Assembly: GCA_027730465.1 (NCBI GenBank)
Contig: JAQCGQ010000001.1
Span: forward strand, 1 to 24,196
DNA: 24,196 bases
Reading direction: 5' to 3'
DNA from: Actinomycetota bacterium
GTDB lineage: Bacteria > Actinomycetota > Actinomycetes > Nanopelagicales > Nanopelagicaceae
Both the position numbers and the translations under genes were made by a program. The notes under the pieces were generated by a model, which was not told the origin of the DNA, did not search any database, and saw only the letters and a list, made by a program, of their open reading frames with translations. Shown piece after piece: positions 1 through 7,513 of the stretch. Each line of letters begins with the position of its first letter. The stretch's first letter is position 1.

Positions 1-226
1 AGCCTGGTACGTCTGCTCGACTTTTAGACTTAATAAACTTATTAATCATATATTTTAAGTAAACAGTGATTCTAAGCATTTTATACTCCAATATGTGTGT
101 TTGGGTGAGTATAAATTAAAATAGATTTCATTTTAGATTTATTTAGAGAATGTGGATAGTTAGAAATTCATTAAATATGTAACTTAATGAAGTTTTTTGA
201 TTACTGAAATATGATTATGATCAGAT
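1..226. other. AT-rich non-coding left edge
   Basis: I find no supportable gene here. The first 25 bases are richer in G+C than what follows and may be the end of a feature lying to the left, but they fit no tRNA or other RNA that I recognise. The rest is very AT-rich. It contains an AT-only inverted repeat (30-36 with 39-45) and a weak 5-bp hairpin (181-185 with 190-194) followed by T's on the plus strand. The region lies downstream of the minus-strand gene ending at 227. I see no convincing terminator for that operon. Confidence 0.4.
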
Positions 227-1422
227 TTAGTTATTTATGCAGTGTTTTATACTCTCTAAATCAGAGGTTCTCATTGTGTCTAGTAAATAGAAATCAATAT
301 TTGATACTCCTAAATTAACTAAAGCACTTACTTTGTTCACCAAATTTTCTTGACTAGTACTATCTGGATAAGTTGGTCGCAAGATCGCTGTAATACCAGC
401 AGTTGTTGCCGTAAGATAGTTATTGGCTAAATCTGTTACTGAATTAACATCCTGTCGGTATATCAATGGTTCAAAACCATCAATAATTTGATTAATTTGC
501 TTTGTATCAATTCCAATTTGCCAACTATTCTCAATAGCTTTTGCAGAATTCATATCAAGTAGAGGTGCTTGATCTACATACTTAAAAATTACTCCTGCTG
601 CTTTTGTTACCTTTGATATCTCGTTATAGATAGATGCGACTGTACTTTCTCGCCAGGTAAGAAAGGTAAGAATTTCTGGGCCAACGATCTCAGCAATAAG
701 CTCCTTAGTTAACTTCTTTCCAAGCCAGGGATCAGCTTTTTCAAATACTTTAGTGAGAGTATTTCTAATAGCAGGGGCTGTATATCTGCGCCACTTTCTT
801 GAAAACTTTTAACACAGTATGAACAAAAACAAAGTGAGAATAAAAACTCAGACGCTGGACTTAACTCGATAAAAAAGCGCTCATGGTGTTCCCCATGCCT
901 TGCGCCGTGAAAATGTAAAGATTCAGCAGTTATTCCACTAACTCCTCTGCTTACTAAATCTTTAGTCAAACCAATTGCATACCCAGCAACTGCTGGGTTA
1001 ATTGGGCAAAGCTCAGATAAAAATTTATTTCCAAGTACGTTTGTAACGGCAGCGTCAGGGTTAGCTATTGCGATAGCTGAATTATGCATATAGACGGCCC
1101 AAGCATTTACCTCAAAGTTATTTTCTCCAGCTACTTTAATGACAGAGTCAATAAGCTCATTATTTGGGAGTTGATCTACTAGAGCAGGTTTGAATGCATA
1201 ATCTTCATACTTACCGTAATCACTTTTATAGTAATGAAAACCATCTGATAAGTACTCAAGTTGCGGGCCTTGTCGCAGTAGTAGGTCTCTACTACCATGA
1301 TAATTTAAAGCTAAATTGATGCCAGATAACCCATAACTTTTTAACTCTGGGATGACTTTTTTTGCTGGTTCTCTAAAAAAAGTATATGGAAAAGTGAAAG
1401 CATTTGATTTAATGGAACTCAT
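227..1422 (-). pseudogene. TIM-barrel-like protein of unknown function, split by a single-base frameshift
   Basis: The 5' part (ATG at 1422) is read for 237 codons to a stop at 709. The frame that continues the protein is open from before the G4 run at 774-777 to the stop at 227. Restoring one base in that run joins both parts into 398 residues with no other stop. Across the join the protein reads ESGADIQP, then PAIRNTLTKVFEKADPWLG. Visible features are a Cys-rich LCFCSYC motif near residues 197-203, of the kind seen in hydrolase-like barrels with a CxCxxC followed by an aromatic, a His-rich stretch at 170-180 (HFHGARHGEHH), and a barrel-like end (VSALVNLGVSNIDFYLL). The start codon overlaps the permease stop (ATGA), so it is the last gene of the importer operon. 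It may be a glycoside-hydrolase-like or sugar-modifying enzyme, but no function can be assigned. The break could be a real mutation or a homopolymer sequencing error. Confidence 0.8.
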
Positions 1423-2261
1423 TTAACGCTGCCGGCAGTCAATCCACCAACTAAGTATTTCTCAATCATAATAAATAAAATTACTACTGGAACTATTGCA
1501 ATCATGGTGGCTGAGAACAGATATTCCCAAGCTATATCGTATTGTCCGATAAATTGAGTTATACCAACTGGTATTGGCTTTTTTTCTACTGAACTAATGA
1601 TTGTTAAAGCAATTGTGAATTCATTCCAAGCTGCTACGAATGTAAATATAACTGCAGTCACTAAACCAGGTAGTGCTATGGGAAGGGTGACCCTTCGAAG
1701 CGCCTGGATTCTGCTACAACCATCAATTAGCGCTGCTTCCTCTATTTCAACTGGAATACTTGAAAAGAAACCAGAGAGTAGCCATATTGAGAACGCCAAA
1801 TTAAATCCAGCGTTTAGAATTATTAATGCAAGGTAGGAGTCAAGTAAGTTAAAGAAATCAACCTCTCGAAATATTCCAATAATTAAAGCAGTTGGTGAAA
1901 ACATTTGAGTTGCAAGAACCAAAAGTAAAAAAGCACCGCGCATTTTAAACCGATAGCGTGCAATAAAATAGGCTGCCGGTAAGGAAACAATTAAAACCAG
2001 CACGGTAGCCGAAATTGAAACAATTAAACTTGATTTCAAATATCCAGCAATCGGAGCCTTCTCCCAAACATCAATATAGTTACTCCATTGCCAGACTTGA
2101 GGAAAATGGGTTGCGGGTGTGGCAAATAATTCATCGTGTGACTTTACTGAAGTAAGAAACATATTGATGTATGGATACAAGAAAAACCATGCAATGAAAT
2201 ATGCACCAAGAATTGTACTTACTTTCTTAATTGAGAATCCTTTAGTTCTTATTGAACTCAT
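1419..2261 (-). CDS. CUT1 ABC sugar permease, MalG/UgpE-like
   Basis: An inner-membrane permease of a carbohydrate ABC importer, 280 residues, the usual length for this family. It has about six hydrophobic segments, beginning at residues 13-35 and 78-101. The cytoplasmic EAA loop that docks on the ATPase is clear: EEAALIDG at 174-181, followed by RRVTLPIALPG. It starts inside the stop of the preceding permease gene (ATGA, 2258-2261), and its own stop overlaps the start of the next gene. Translational coupling is therefore likely. With its partner it forms the membrane channel fed by the binding protein at 3310-4557. Substrate cannot be read from the sequence; CUT1 systems usually carry oligosaccharides, glycosides or polyol phosphates. 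Confidence 0.93.
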   Translation of the reverse strand: MSSIRTKGFSIKKVSTILGAYFIAWFFLYPYINMFLTSVKSHDELFATPATHFPQVWQWSNYIDVWEKAPIAGYLKSSLIVSISATVLVLIVSLPAAYFIARYRFKMRGAFLLLVLATQMFSPTALIIGIFREVDFFNLLDSYLALIILNAGFNLAFSIWLLSGFFSSIPVEIEEAALIDGCSRIQALRRVTLPIALPGLVTAVIFTFVAAWNEFTIALTIISSVEKKPIPVGITQFIGQYDIAWEYLFSATMIAIVPVVILFIMIEKYLVGGLTAGSVK

Positions 2262-3193
2262 ATTTCAGTCCTAGTTGCGCGAGTAGCACGCAAATAAAAA
2301 GCAACAATGATCATAATAATAATAAAATTCATTACACCTAACGCCGTTGATGGTCCCATGTTTGACTCGATAAAAGCTAATTTATATGCAAAAGTTGTGG
2401 TGGTATCTGTTTCATAACCTGGGCCACCCTTAGTCATGATCCAAATAATTGGAAATGAATTAAAGACGTTTATTAAATTAATTATGGTGGCAATCAAAAG
2501 CGAGTTTCTAAGCAGGGGAAACTTTATCTGCCGATAGATTTTCCAATGTGAGGCGCCATCTACAGATGCTGCCTCAACTATGTCGGCTGGAATTGATTGC
2601 AAGCCAGCAAGTAATACAAATGTAGTGAAAGGAATAGATACAAAAACTGCTACCCACATTAATACATAAAAGGAACTGCCTGGATTGTTAATCCAATCCA
2701 CAGGTTCCGAAATCAAACCAAGTTGAGTTAAGGTTAAATTTAGCTCACCTGAATAGGCATCAAGTATCCAACTCCAAATCATGGATGTCATTACGACAGA
2801 GGCAGCCCAAGGGACAATTAATGCCCACCGGACATACTTTCGGCCAGGAAAATTCTGATTGATTAGTTGGGCAAGTGGAAGTGATAATAAAACTGTAAAA
2901 AACACGATCCCAAATACCCAAAGTAATGTGCGGGAAGCTACTGGGTATAAATCTGGATTTGCAAATAGGTCTCGATAATTTGTTAAACCGTTAAAATCAA
3001 GCAGACTTCCGGCAGCAGATATATCGGTGAAAGATATTCTTACCAATTCTATAACTGGCCAAATAACAACTAAAATGATTAGAACTAATGCAGGACCAAT
3101 CCAAGGAAGTGCGCTAAGAAGTGAAACATTATGACTTACCTTTAATTTTTTAGGATTCTTAGCAGAGCTTTTTTTTAGCAATCCAGTGCTCAA
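2258..3193 (-). CDS. CUT1 ABC sugar permease, MalF/UgpA-like
   Basis: The partner inner-membrane permease, 311 residues. A basic N-terminal tail (KKSSAKNPKKLK) precedes the first membrane segment at about 28-52, as is common in MalF/UgpA-type subunits. The EAA loop is VEAASVDGAS at 206-215, followed by YRQIKFPLLRN. The C-terminal half shows the family stretch IINVFNSFPIIWIMTKGGPGYETDT. The gene follows the binding-protein gene after a hairpin (3247-3276), and its stop overlaps the start of the second permease by 4 bp. No ATPase gene accompanies the pair. Actinobacteria often energise CUT1 permeases with a shared MsiK-type ATPase encoded elsewhere, so this is probably a working importer and not a remnant. 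Confidence 0.93.
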   Translation of the reverse strand: MSTGLLKKSSAKNPKKLKVSHNVSLLSALPWIGPALVLIILVVIWPVIELVRISFTDISAAGSLLDFNGLTNYRDLFANPDLYPVASRTLLWVFGIVFFTVLLSLPLAQLINQNFPGRKYVRWALIVPWAASVVMTSMIWSWILDAYSGELNLTLTQLGLISEPVDWINNPGSSFYVLMWVAVFVSIPFTTFVLLAGLQSIPADIVEAASVDGASHWKIYRQIKFPLLRNSLLIATIINLINVFNSFPIIWIMTKGGPGYETDTTTTFAYKLAFIESNMGPSTALGVMNFIIIMIIVAFYLRATRATRTEI

Positions 3194-3246
3194 AATCCCT
3201 CTTTTCGATTATCCTGCAGATTTAAATCTTACTTAATTATTTAGAA

Positions 3247-3276
3247 GCGGGGCCTGAGAATTCTCTCAGACCCCGC
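3247..3276 (-). terminator. GC-rich hairpin between binding-protein and permease genes
   Basis: Two arms, 3247-3259 and 3264-3276, pair over 12 of 13 positions: 6 G/C pairs at the base, one C/A mismatch, 6 more pairs, and a 4-base loop. On the minus strand the hairpin lies 33 bases past the binding-protein stop and 53 bases before the permease start. Only a loose T/A-rich tail follows, not a clean T run. It is more likely an attenuator or 3'-end stabiliser, favouring binding protein over permease, than a full terminator. Confidence 0.7.
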
Positions 3277-3309
3277 CGATTTCAGCTTACAAGTAACTGC
3301 TTACCTGTA

Positions 3310-4557
3310 TTACTTAGTTCCTGCTGCTACTGCTGCTTTTTGCAAAGACTTTAGAACTGTCTTTGCATCCTTTGTAATTCCGGTACCGATCTGGGTTTGG
3401 ATCTTTCCGGTTACAGCTCCCCATGAACCTAGGGTTCCTGGGTAGAAGATAGCGTTTGGAAGTTGCTCAATGAATGGAAGCAATGATGAATCCACTTCAG
3501 ATGAGGCTGACTTAGTTGCAGGGATAAATCCACCAGCAGCCTTTAGGAAGCCAGCATAGTTCTTACCCTCGAACAAGAAGTTTAGATACTTAGATACTGC
3601 ATCTTGGTTTCCAGTCTTCTTAAATGCCATGAAGTAATCCTGGACACCTAAAGTGATTGGCTTCTTGCTTGAATTAGCTGATGGGAATGGTGCAACACCA
3701 TAATCAACCTTGCTCTTGTAATCCTTCAAAGTTGAAGGGAAGAACACGGAAGCATTAATCATTGCGACCTTACCTTGGCTAAATAACTTAAATGCATCGG
3801 TACGATTTGTTGATGCAGGGTTTGGTTGTGTATACCCAGCTTTTACCCATGCCTTAAGTTGGTTAAGTGTCTGAAGGTTTGCTTTTGAGTTAATAACCCA
3901 TTTGCTTTTCTTCTCATTAAAGTAACGTCCACCATTTCCGCCTGCCCAGATTTGGAACTCAGCTTGAGCTTCCTCTGATCCAAGTGGAATTGCTAACGGA
4001 TAAACCTTTGAACCGTACTTAGCTTTGATCTTCTTAGCCGCAGCAGTTACCTCAGCCCAAGTGGTAGGAATCTTTGTGTTTCCAGCACCGTAGAAGACAG
4101 CTTTATTAATAAAAAACATACGAGCAGATGCTAGATCTGGAACAGCATACTCGACGCCATTGTATGTTGAGTTATCGCGGAACGCGGTAACGAAATCTGC
4201 AAGCTTGGCCTCTGAATATAGGTCGCTATTCTTATACAGCAAACCTTCAGCAGCAAACTCTGAAAAAGTATTTAGATTAAGAACATCTGGATATGACTTA
4301 GTTGAGATATATGTTCTACCCTTTACTAAAATGTCATCCCAGCTTAGGTTCTCATGTTCAACTTTAATGGTTGGGTTAGCAGCCATAAAGCGAGCATTAA
4401 GATCCTTGTAATATGCAGGCATAGCATCTGTGTAGTTAGGGGTAACAACTTTAATTGTTACATTAGCAGCTTGTGCTGGAGCAGCAACAACTAGTGCACC
4501 TGCTACCAATCCAAGTGATGCCAGCGCAGCAAAACTGCGTTTTATAAGTTTATTCAT
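3310..4557 (-). CDS. CUT1 ABC importer substrate-binding protein
   Basis: An exported sugar-binding protein of the SBP_bac_1 type, 415 residues. It starts with a signal peptide: basic MNKLIKR, a hydrophobic core at 8-26, and a probable cut after APAQA at about 26-30. There is no lipobox cysteine at the cut site, so a plain Sec substrate is more likely than a lipoprotein. The mature part has typical features of the family: WDDILVKGRTYISTKSYPDVLNL near the N-terminus, the hinge-region pattern ALGVQDYFMAFK-like, and a late KYLNFLFEGKNYAGFLKAAGGFIPATK segment. It is the first gene of the importer unit, with its own leader, a strong ribosome site and a hairpin after it. The ligand is unknown; catabolic neighbours suggest an N-acyl or amino compound, possibly glycosylated. 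Confidence 0.92.
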   Translation of the reverse strand: MNKLIKRSFAALASLGLVAGALVVAAPAQAANVTIKVVTPNYTDAMPAYYKDLNARFMAANPTIKVEHENLSWDDILVKGRTYISTKSYPDVLNLNTFSEFAAEGLLYKNSDLYSEAKLADFVTAFRDNSTYNGVEYAVPDLASARMFFINKAVFYGAGNTKIPTTWAEVTAAAKKIKAKYGSKVYPLAIPLGSEEAQAEFQIWAGGNGGRYFNEKKSKWVINSKANLQTLNQLKAWVKAGYTQPNPASTNRTDAFKLFSQGKVAMINASVFFPSTLKDYKSKVDYGVAPFPSANSSKKPITLGVQDYFMAFKKTGNQDAVSKYLNFLFEGKNYAGFLKAAGGFIPATKSASSEVDSSLLPFIEQLPNAIFYPGTLGSWGAVTGKIQTQIGTGITKDAKTVLKSLQKAAVAAGTK

Positions 4558-4563
4558 TTATAT

Positions 4564-4571
4564 CTCCTCCT
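4564..4571 (-). promoter_or_regulatory. Strong ribosome binding site of the binding-protein gene
   Basis: The minus strand reads AGGAGGAG six bases before the ATG at 4557. It is a near-perfect anti-16S match, stronger than the sites of its neighbours, and it fixes the start. It fits the expected high output of an abundant binding protein. Confidence 0.8.
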
Positions 4572-4609
4572 AGGATCCCATCTAACGACAGGGAGGATAA
4601 CCTCACCAT

Positions 4610-4649
4610 TTATTATCAATCTGTGCAAGTTATTATCAATCTGTGCAAG
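4610..4649. repeat. Perfect 20-bp tandem repeat in the importer leader
   Basis: Two exact head-to-tail copies of TTATTATCAATCTGTGCAAG occupy 4610-4629 and 4630-4649, between the amidohydrolase stop (4712) and the binding-protein start (4557). On the minus strand each copy holds TTGCAC and GATAAT, which resemble -35 and -10 boxes but are only 5 bp apart within a copy and 25 bp apart across copies, so they do not form a normal promoter. Immediately upstream is AAGGCGCTTCC (plus strand, 4645-4656 region), loosely like a LacI-family half-palindrome with a central CG. It could be a doubled activator or repressor site, or a recent slippage duplication. Confidence 0.75.
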
Positions 4650-4711
4650 GCGCTTCCTTGTGGGTAAATATAACTATTTGGCATCTATGGGCTATAAATC
4701 CTCAAATTTCG

Positions 4712-6307
4712 CTATCTAGCCCTTAGCCCAACCCCAGGTAATGCTTGAGTTCGGCTACCACCCTTTAGAGTGGCAATTCCTGAGATCCAAACCATTTCAA
4801 AGCCTTTTGCAGCAACCCTTGGAGATTCATATGTTGAAGAGTCAATCACAGTTTGAGCATCAAATAAAACCATATCTGCTTTCATGCCTTCAGAAATAAA
4901 ACCTCGATCCTTAAAACCCAACCGCTTTGCCGACCTTCCAGTCATTCGTGCAATAGCACCCTGCATTGTTAAAACTTTCTCTCCCCTTGCATAAACTCCC
5001 AGATATCTTGCAAAAGTTCCATAACCTCTAGGGTGAGGTCGATTTCCGGTAAGAATTCCATCACTACCAATCATATGTCGCCGGTCTTTCATAATCGCTC
5101 TTACATTTGGTTCATGGCCAGCAAAAATTACACAGGATGCTTTTAACTCTTCATCAATAATAAAGTCTAAGTAAAAGTCTTCGACATTCGTATTCACTGA
5201 ATTAGCTGCTGTAACTAGATCAACTCCAATAAATTTATGGTTGTGTAACTTTTCAACTCCAGCAATTGTAATAGCTGGCCAGTTAATAACGCCGCCATGA
5301 TTGCCATCACTGCCGGTGACTGTTAATTCATGAATTACTCTATTTCTGCTATCTAGAGTACTTAATCTTTTTATAGTTTCACTCTTACCGCCTGCTTGAA
5401 CCCATGATGGCAGCAAGGCATGAAGATAAGTTGAACCAGCGAGATATGGGTAGGTATCTAGTGTTACATCTATTCCATCTTTTTCAGCACGATTTAGTTG
5501 ATCAAAAAGTAGATCAGTTTTTCCATGATAATTTGGATGACTCATATGGCAATGAGTTAGATGTAGAGATGAATTTGATTGACGCGCTATTTCTATACAA
5601 TCAGAAACTGCGTCTAAAAACTTTTCTCCATAATTTCTATGATGAGGTGCATAAAAGCCATTATATTTTGCAACGACCTTGCATAACTCAATTATTTCTT
5701 GATCATTTGCATACATTGCAGGCGTATAAGTAAGCCCCACCGACAAACCAAAAGCACCTTCTTTCATGCCCGTTTCGGTTAGTTTAATCATTTGCTTTAA
5801 TTCATCGGCACTAGCAATACCTGGTTCATTTCCTCTAACTAACATACGAACAGAGCCATGCGGTATTAAATATGCAATATTTACTGCAGAGCCTCTATCT
5901 ACCTCGGTTAAATAATCTGAAACTGAATGAAAGTCCCATTTCAGCTCAGATGGATCAGCATTCCAGCCGAATAATTGTTCTCGTAATAAAAGCAAGGTTT
6001 CTGGATTATTTGGTACATAGCTAAGGCCATCTTGTCCAACTACCTCAGTTGTTACACCTTGAGTAACTTTTGCTAAATGCTGCTTATCAGTTAGAACTGC
6101 TAAATCTGAATGCGCATGCATATCAATAAACCCAGGAGCTAGCGTTAAACCTGAGCCATCAATTATTTTTCCTTCTTCGCTACCTCTTAAAATATCGCCA
6201 AGCTGACTAATAACACCATTAGTTACAAGCAGATCTTGACGCTTAGCTGGTTTATCATTTCCATCGATTACCTCTGCGCCACGAATAGTAAAAGTATTCT
6301 CAGCCAT
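4712..6307 (-). CDS. D-aminoacylase-family amidohydrolase (N-acyl-D-amino-acid deacylase)
   Basis: A metal-dependent amidohydrolase of 531 residues, close to the family length of about 480-560. Known members remove the acyl group from N-acyl-D-amino acids. Visible family marks are the metal site HAH at 64-66 in GFIDMHAHSD, the GAFGLSVGLTYTP segment at 184-196, HH at 222-223, THC at 251-253, GSDG at 415-418 (aspartate 416) and HPRGYGTFAR at 425-434. The position of the zinc-ligand cysteine of characterised D-aminoacylases (VGNCG) is here VGQDG, with aspartate 93, a variant that also occurs in the wider family. Substrate may thus differ. It ends the catabolic run and starts 5 bp after the SDR stop. 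Dihydroorotase-like or other N-acyl hydrolysis is the alternative. Confidence 0.85.
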   Translation of the reverse strand: MAENTFTIRGAEVIDGNDKPAKRQDLLVTNGVISQLGDILRGSEEGKIIDGSGLTLAPGFIDMHAHSDLAVLTDKQHLAKVTQGVTTEVVGQDGLSYVPNNPETLLLLREQLFGWNADPSELKWDFHSVSDYLTEVDRGSAVNIAYLIPHGSVRMLVRGNEPGIASADELKQMIKLTETGMKEGAFGLSVGLTYTPAMYANDQEIIELCKVVAKYNGFYAPHHRNYGEKFLDAVSDCIEIARQSNSSLHLTHCHMSHPNYHGKTDLLFDQLNRAEKDGIDVTLDTYPYLAGSTYLHALLPSWVQAGGKSETIKRLSTLDSRNRVIHELTVTGSDGNHGGVINWPAITIAGVEKLHNHKFIGVDLVTAANSVNTNVEDFYLDFIIDEELKASCVIFAGHEPNVRAIMKDRRHMIGSDGILTGNRPHPRGYGTFARYLGVYARGEKVLTMQGAIARMTGRSAKRLGFKDRGFISEGMKADMVLFDAQTVIDSSTYESPRVAAKGFEMVWISGIATLKGGSRTQALPGVGLRAR

Positions 6308-6312
6308 TAACT

Positions 6313-7110
6313 TTAATCAGAGCCTTCTACCATTTTATACATTGGGGCTAGGCCAGCTAATAAACCACCATCAACTACAAACTCACTTCCACTAATCCAT
6401 TGAGCTTTATCAGAGAGCAAAAATAAAACAGCTTCAGTAACATCGATAGGGGTTCCAACTCTGCCTAGTGGATACCAAGATTTTAATTTTTCAAATATTT
6501 GTGGATTACGATCTACTCGCTCTTGCCAAGCATCTGTTGCAATAGTTCCTGGGACAACAGTTGTACAGCGGACACCATCTGGTCCATATCTAACCGCTAC
6601 AGTTCTAGTTAATGCATGTAATCCTGCTTTTGCAACACTGTAAGCATCGCTACCAATCATTGTCTTAGCGTTAACAGTACCAATATTTATTATGCATCCT
6701 TTTTTACGTTTAATCATGCCAGGAAGTGATGCACGAATTGTTAAAAAACTTCCAGTTAAAGTAACAGCGAGTGAGCGGTTCCAAACCTCTAGTGAGGTTG
6801 ATATTAGGTCTTGTGAATCATGAATCATTGCATTATTAACTAGGCAATCAATTTGACCAAAATCTTTTTCAATTTTAGCAAAATTATTTACAACATCAGA
6901 CTCTTTTGATAAGTCAGTCAGATAGCCCTTTATATTTATACCCATCGCAGCAATTTCTTTAGTAGTAGCTTCAAGATTTTCTTCGATTACTTCTACTAAA
7001 GCAACCTTTGCACCACGTAAACCAGCACCAATTGCAATCTGTTTTCCGATTCCTCTGCCAGCACCAGTTACTACTACAACTTTGCCAGCTAACTCTTGGT
7101 TTGCCTCCAT
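6313..7110 (-). CDS. SDR-family NAD(P)-dependent dehydrogenase
   Basis: A classical short-chain dehydrogenase/reductase, 265 residues, cytoplasmic. The cofactor loop is TGAGRGIG at 15-22, the NNA motif is at 92-94, and the catalytic tyrosine and lysine are Y157 and K161 in YSVAK. The usual catalytic serine just upstream is replaced by threonine (INIGTVNA, T145); the hydroxyl is kept. The C-terminus has the family FVVDGG motif. It probably oxidises a hydroxyl group or reduces a ketone of the pathway's intermediate. It is often labelled FabG-like, but the setting in a degradation operon argues against fatty-acid synthesis. It lies 12 bp after the RidA gene. Confidence 0.88.
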   Translation of the reverse strand: MEANQELAGKVVVVTGAGRGIGKQIAIGAGLRGAKVALVEVIEENLEATTKEIAAMGINIKGYLTDLSKESDVVNNFAKIEKDFGQIDCLVNNAMIHDSQDLISTSLEVWNRSLAVTLTGSFLTIRASLPGMIKRKKGCIINIGTVNAKTMIGSDAYSVAKAGLHALTRTVAVRYGPDGVRCTTVVPGTIATDAWQERVDRNPQIFEKLKSWYPLGRVGTPIDVTEAVLFLLSDKAQWISGSEFVVDGGLLAGLAPMYKMVEGSD

Positions 7111-7122
7111 ATTAATTGCGCC

Positions 7123-7500
7123 CTAAAGGGCTACAACAAGATCAATCTCAACTAATATATTAATTAGATCAGATCCAACCGTTGTCCTAACTGGAAATGG
7201 AGCTGAAAAAAATTCACGGTAAACCGCATCATAAGCAGCAAAGTCCCGATTCACATCCTGCAAGTGAGCAGTAACTTTGACTACATCTGCAAATTTGGCT
7301 CCCTTTGTGTCAAGAATTTTTTGTAGGTTTTTAAGCGTCTGTCTAGTTTGCTCAGCAACACCACCATCAACAATTTTTCCTGTTGCCGGATCCACTGGCC
7401 CCATTCCACATGTATAAAGGAAATCATTTGCGGCTACACCATGTGAATATGAGCCACCAGGAGCTGGCGCACCTTTTGCTTGTATATGTTCAACCTTCAT
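7123..7500 (-). CDS. RidA/YjgF family enamine/imine deaminase
   Basis: A small protein of 125 residues with the full RidA fold signature. The catalytic arginine is R105 in FPVRTTVG, and the acidic residue in VEID (E118) is in place. The N-terminus has the AP.PGGSYSHGV segment. RidA proteins hydrolyse reactive enamines or imines made by PLP-dependent dehydratases and amino-acid oxidases, giving a keto acid and ammonia. That fits the adjacent upstream PLP enzyme (13 bp gap) and the FAD oxidoreductase, and makes it likely to be a pathway step rather than general housekeeping. The start is ATG with an upstream GGGAGAAGCG ribosome site. Confidence 0.93.
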   Translation of the reverse strand: MKVEHIQAKGAPAPGGSYSHGVAANDFLYTCGMGPVDPATGKIVDGGVAEQTRQTLKNLQKILDTKGAKFADVVKVTAHLQDVNRDFAAYDAVYREFFSAPFPVRTTVGSDLINILVEIDLVVAL

Positions 7501-7513
7501 CGCTTCTCCCTCA

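Noticed and set aside
1..25. Possible tail or D-arm of a tRNA at the left edge
   Set aside because: AGCCTGGTA looks loosely like a D-arm, but no anticodon stem pairs and no acceptor stem follows.
30..45. AT-only inverted repeat TTAATAA/TTATTAA
   Set aside because: Low complexity and expected by chance in such AT-rich sequence; no T run in the right direction.
709..810. Programmed frameshift in the split gene
   Set aside because: CAGCCCCTG is not a classic slippery heptamer and no strong downstream structure is visible; an indel or sequencing error is simpler.
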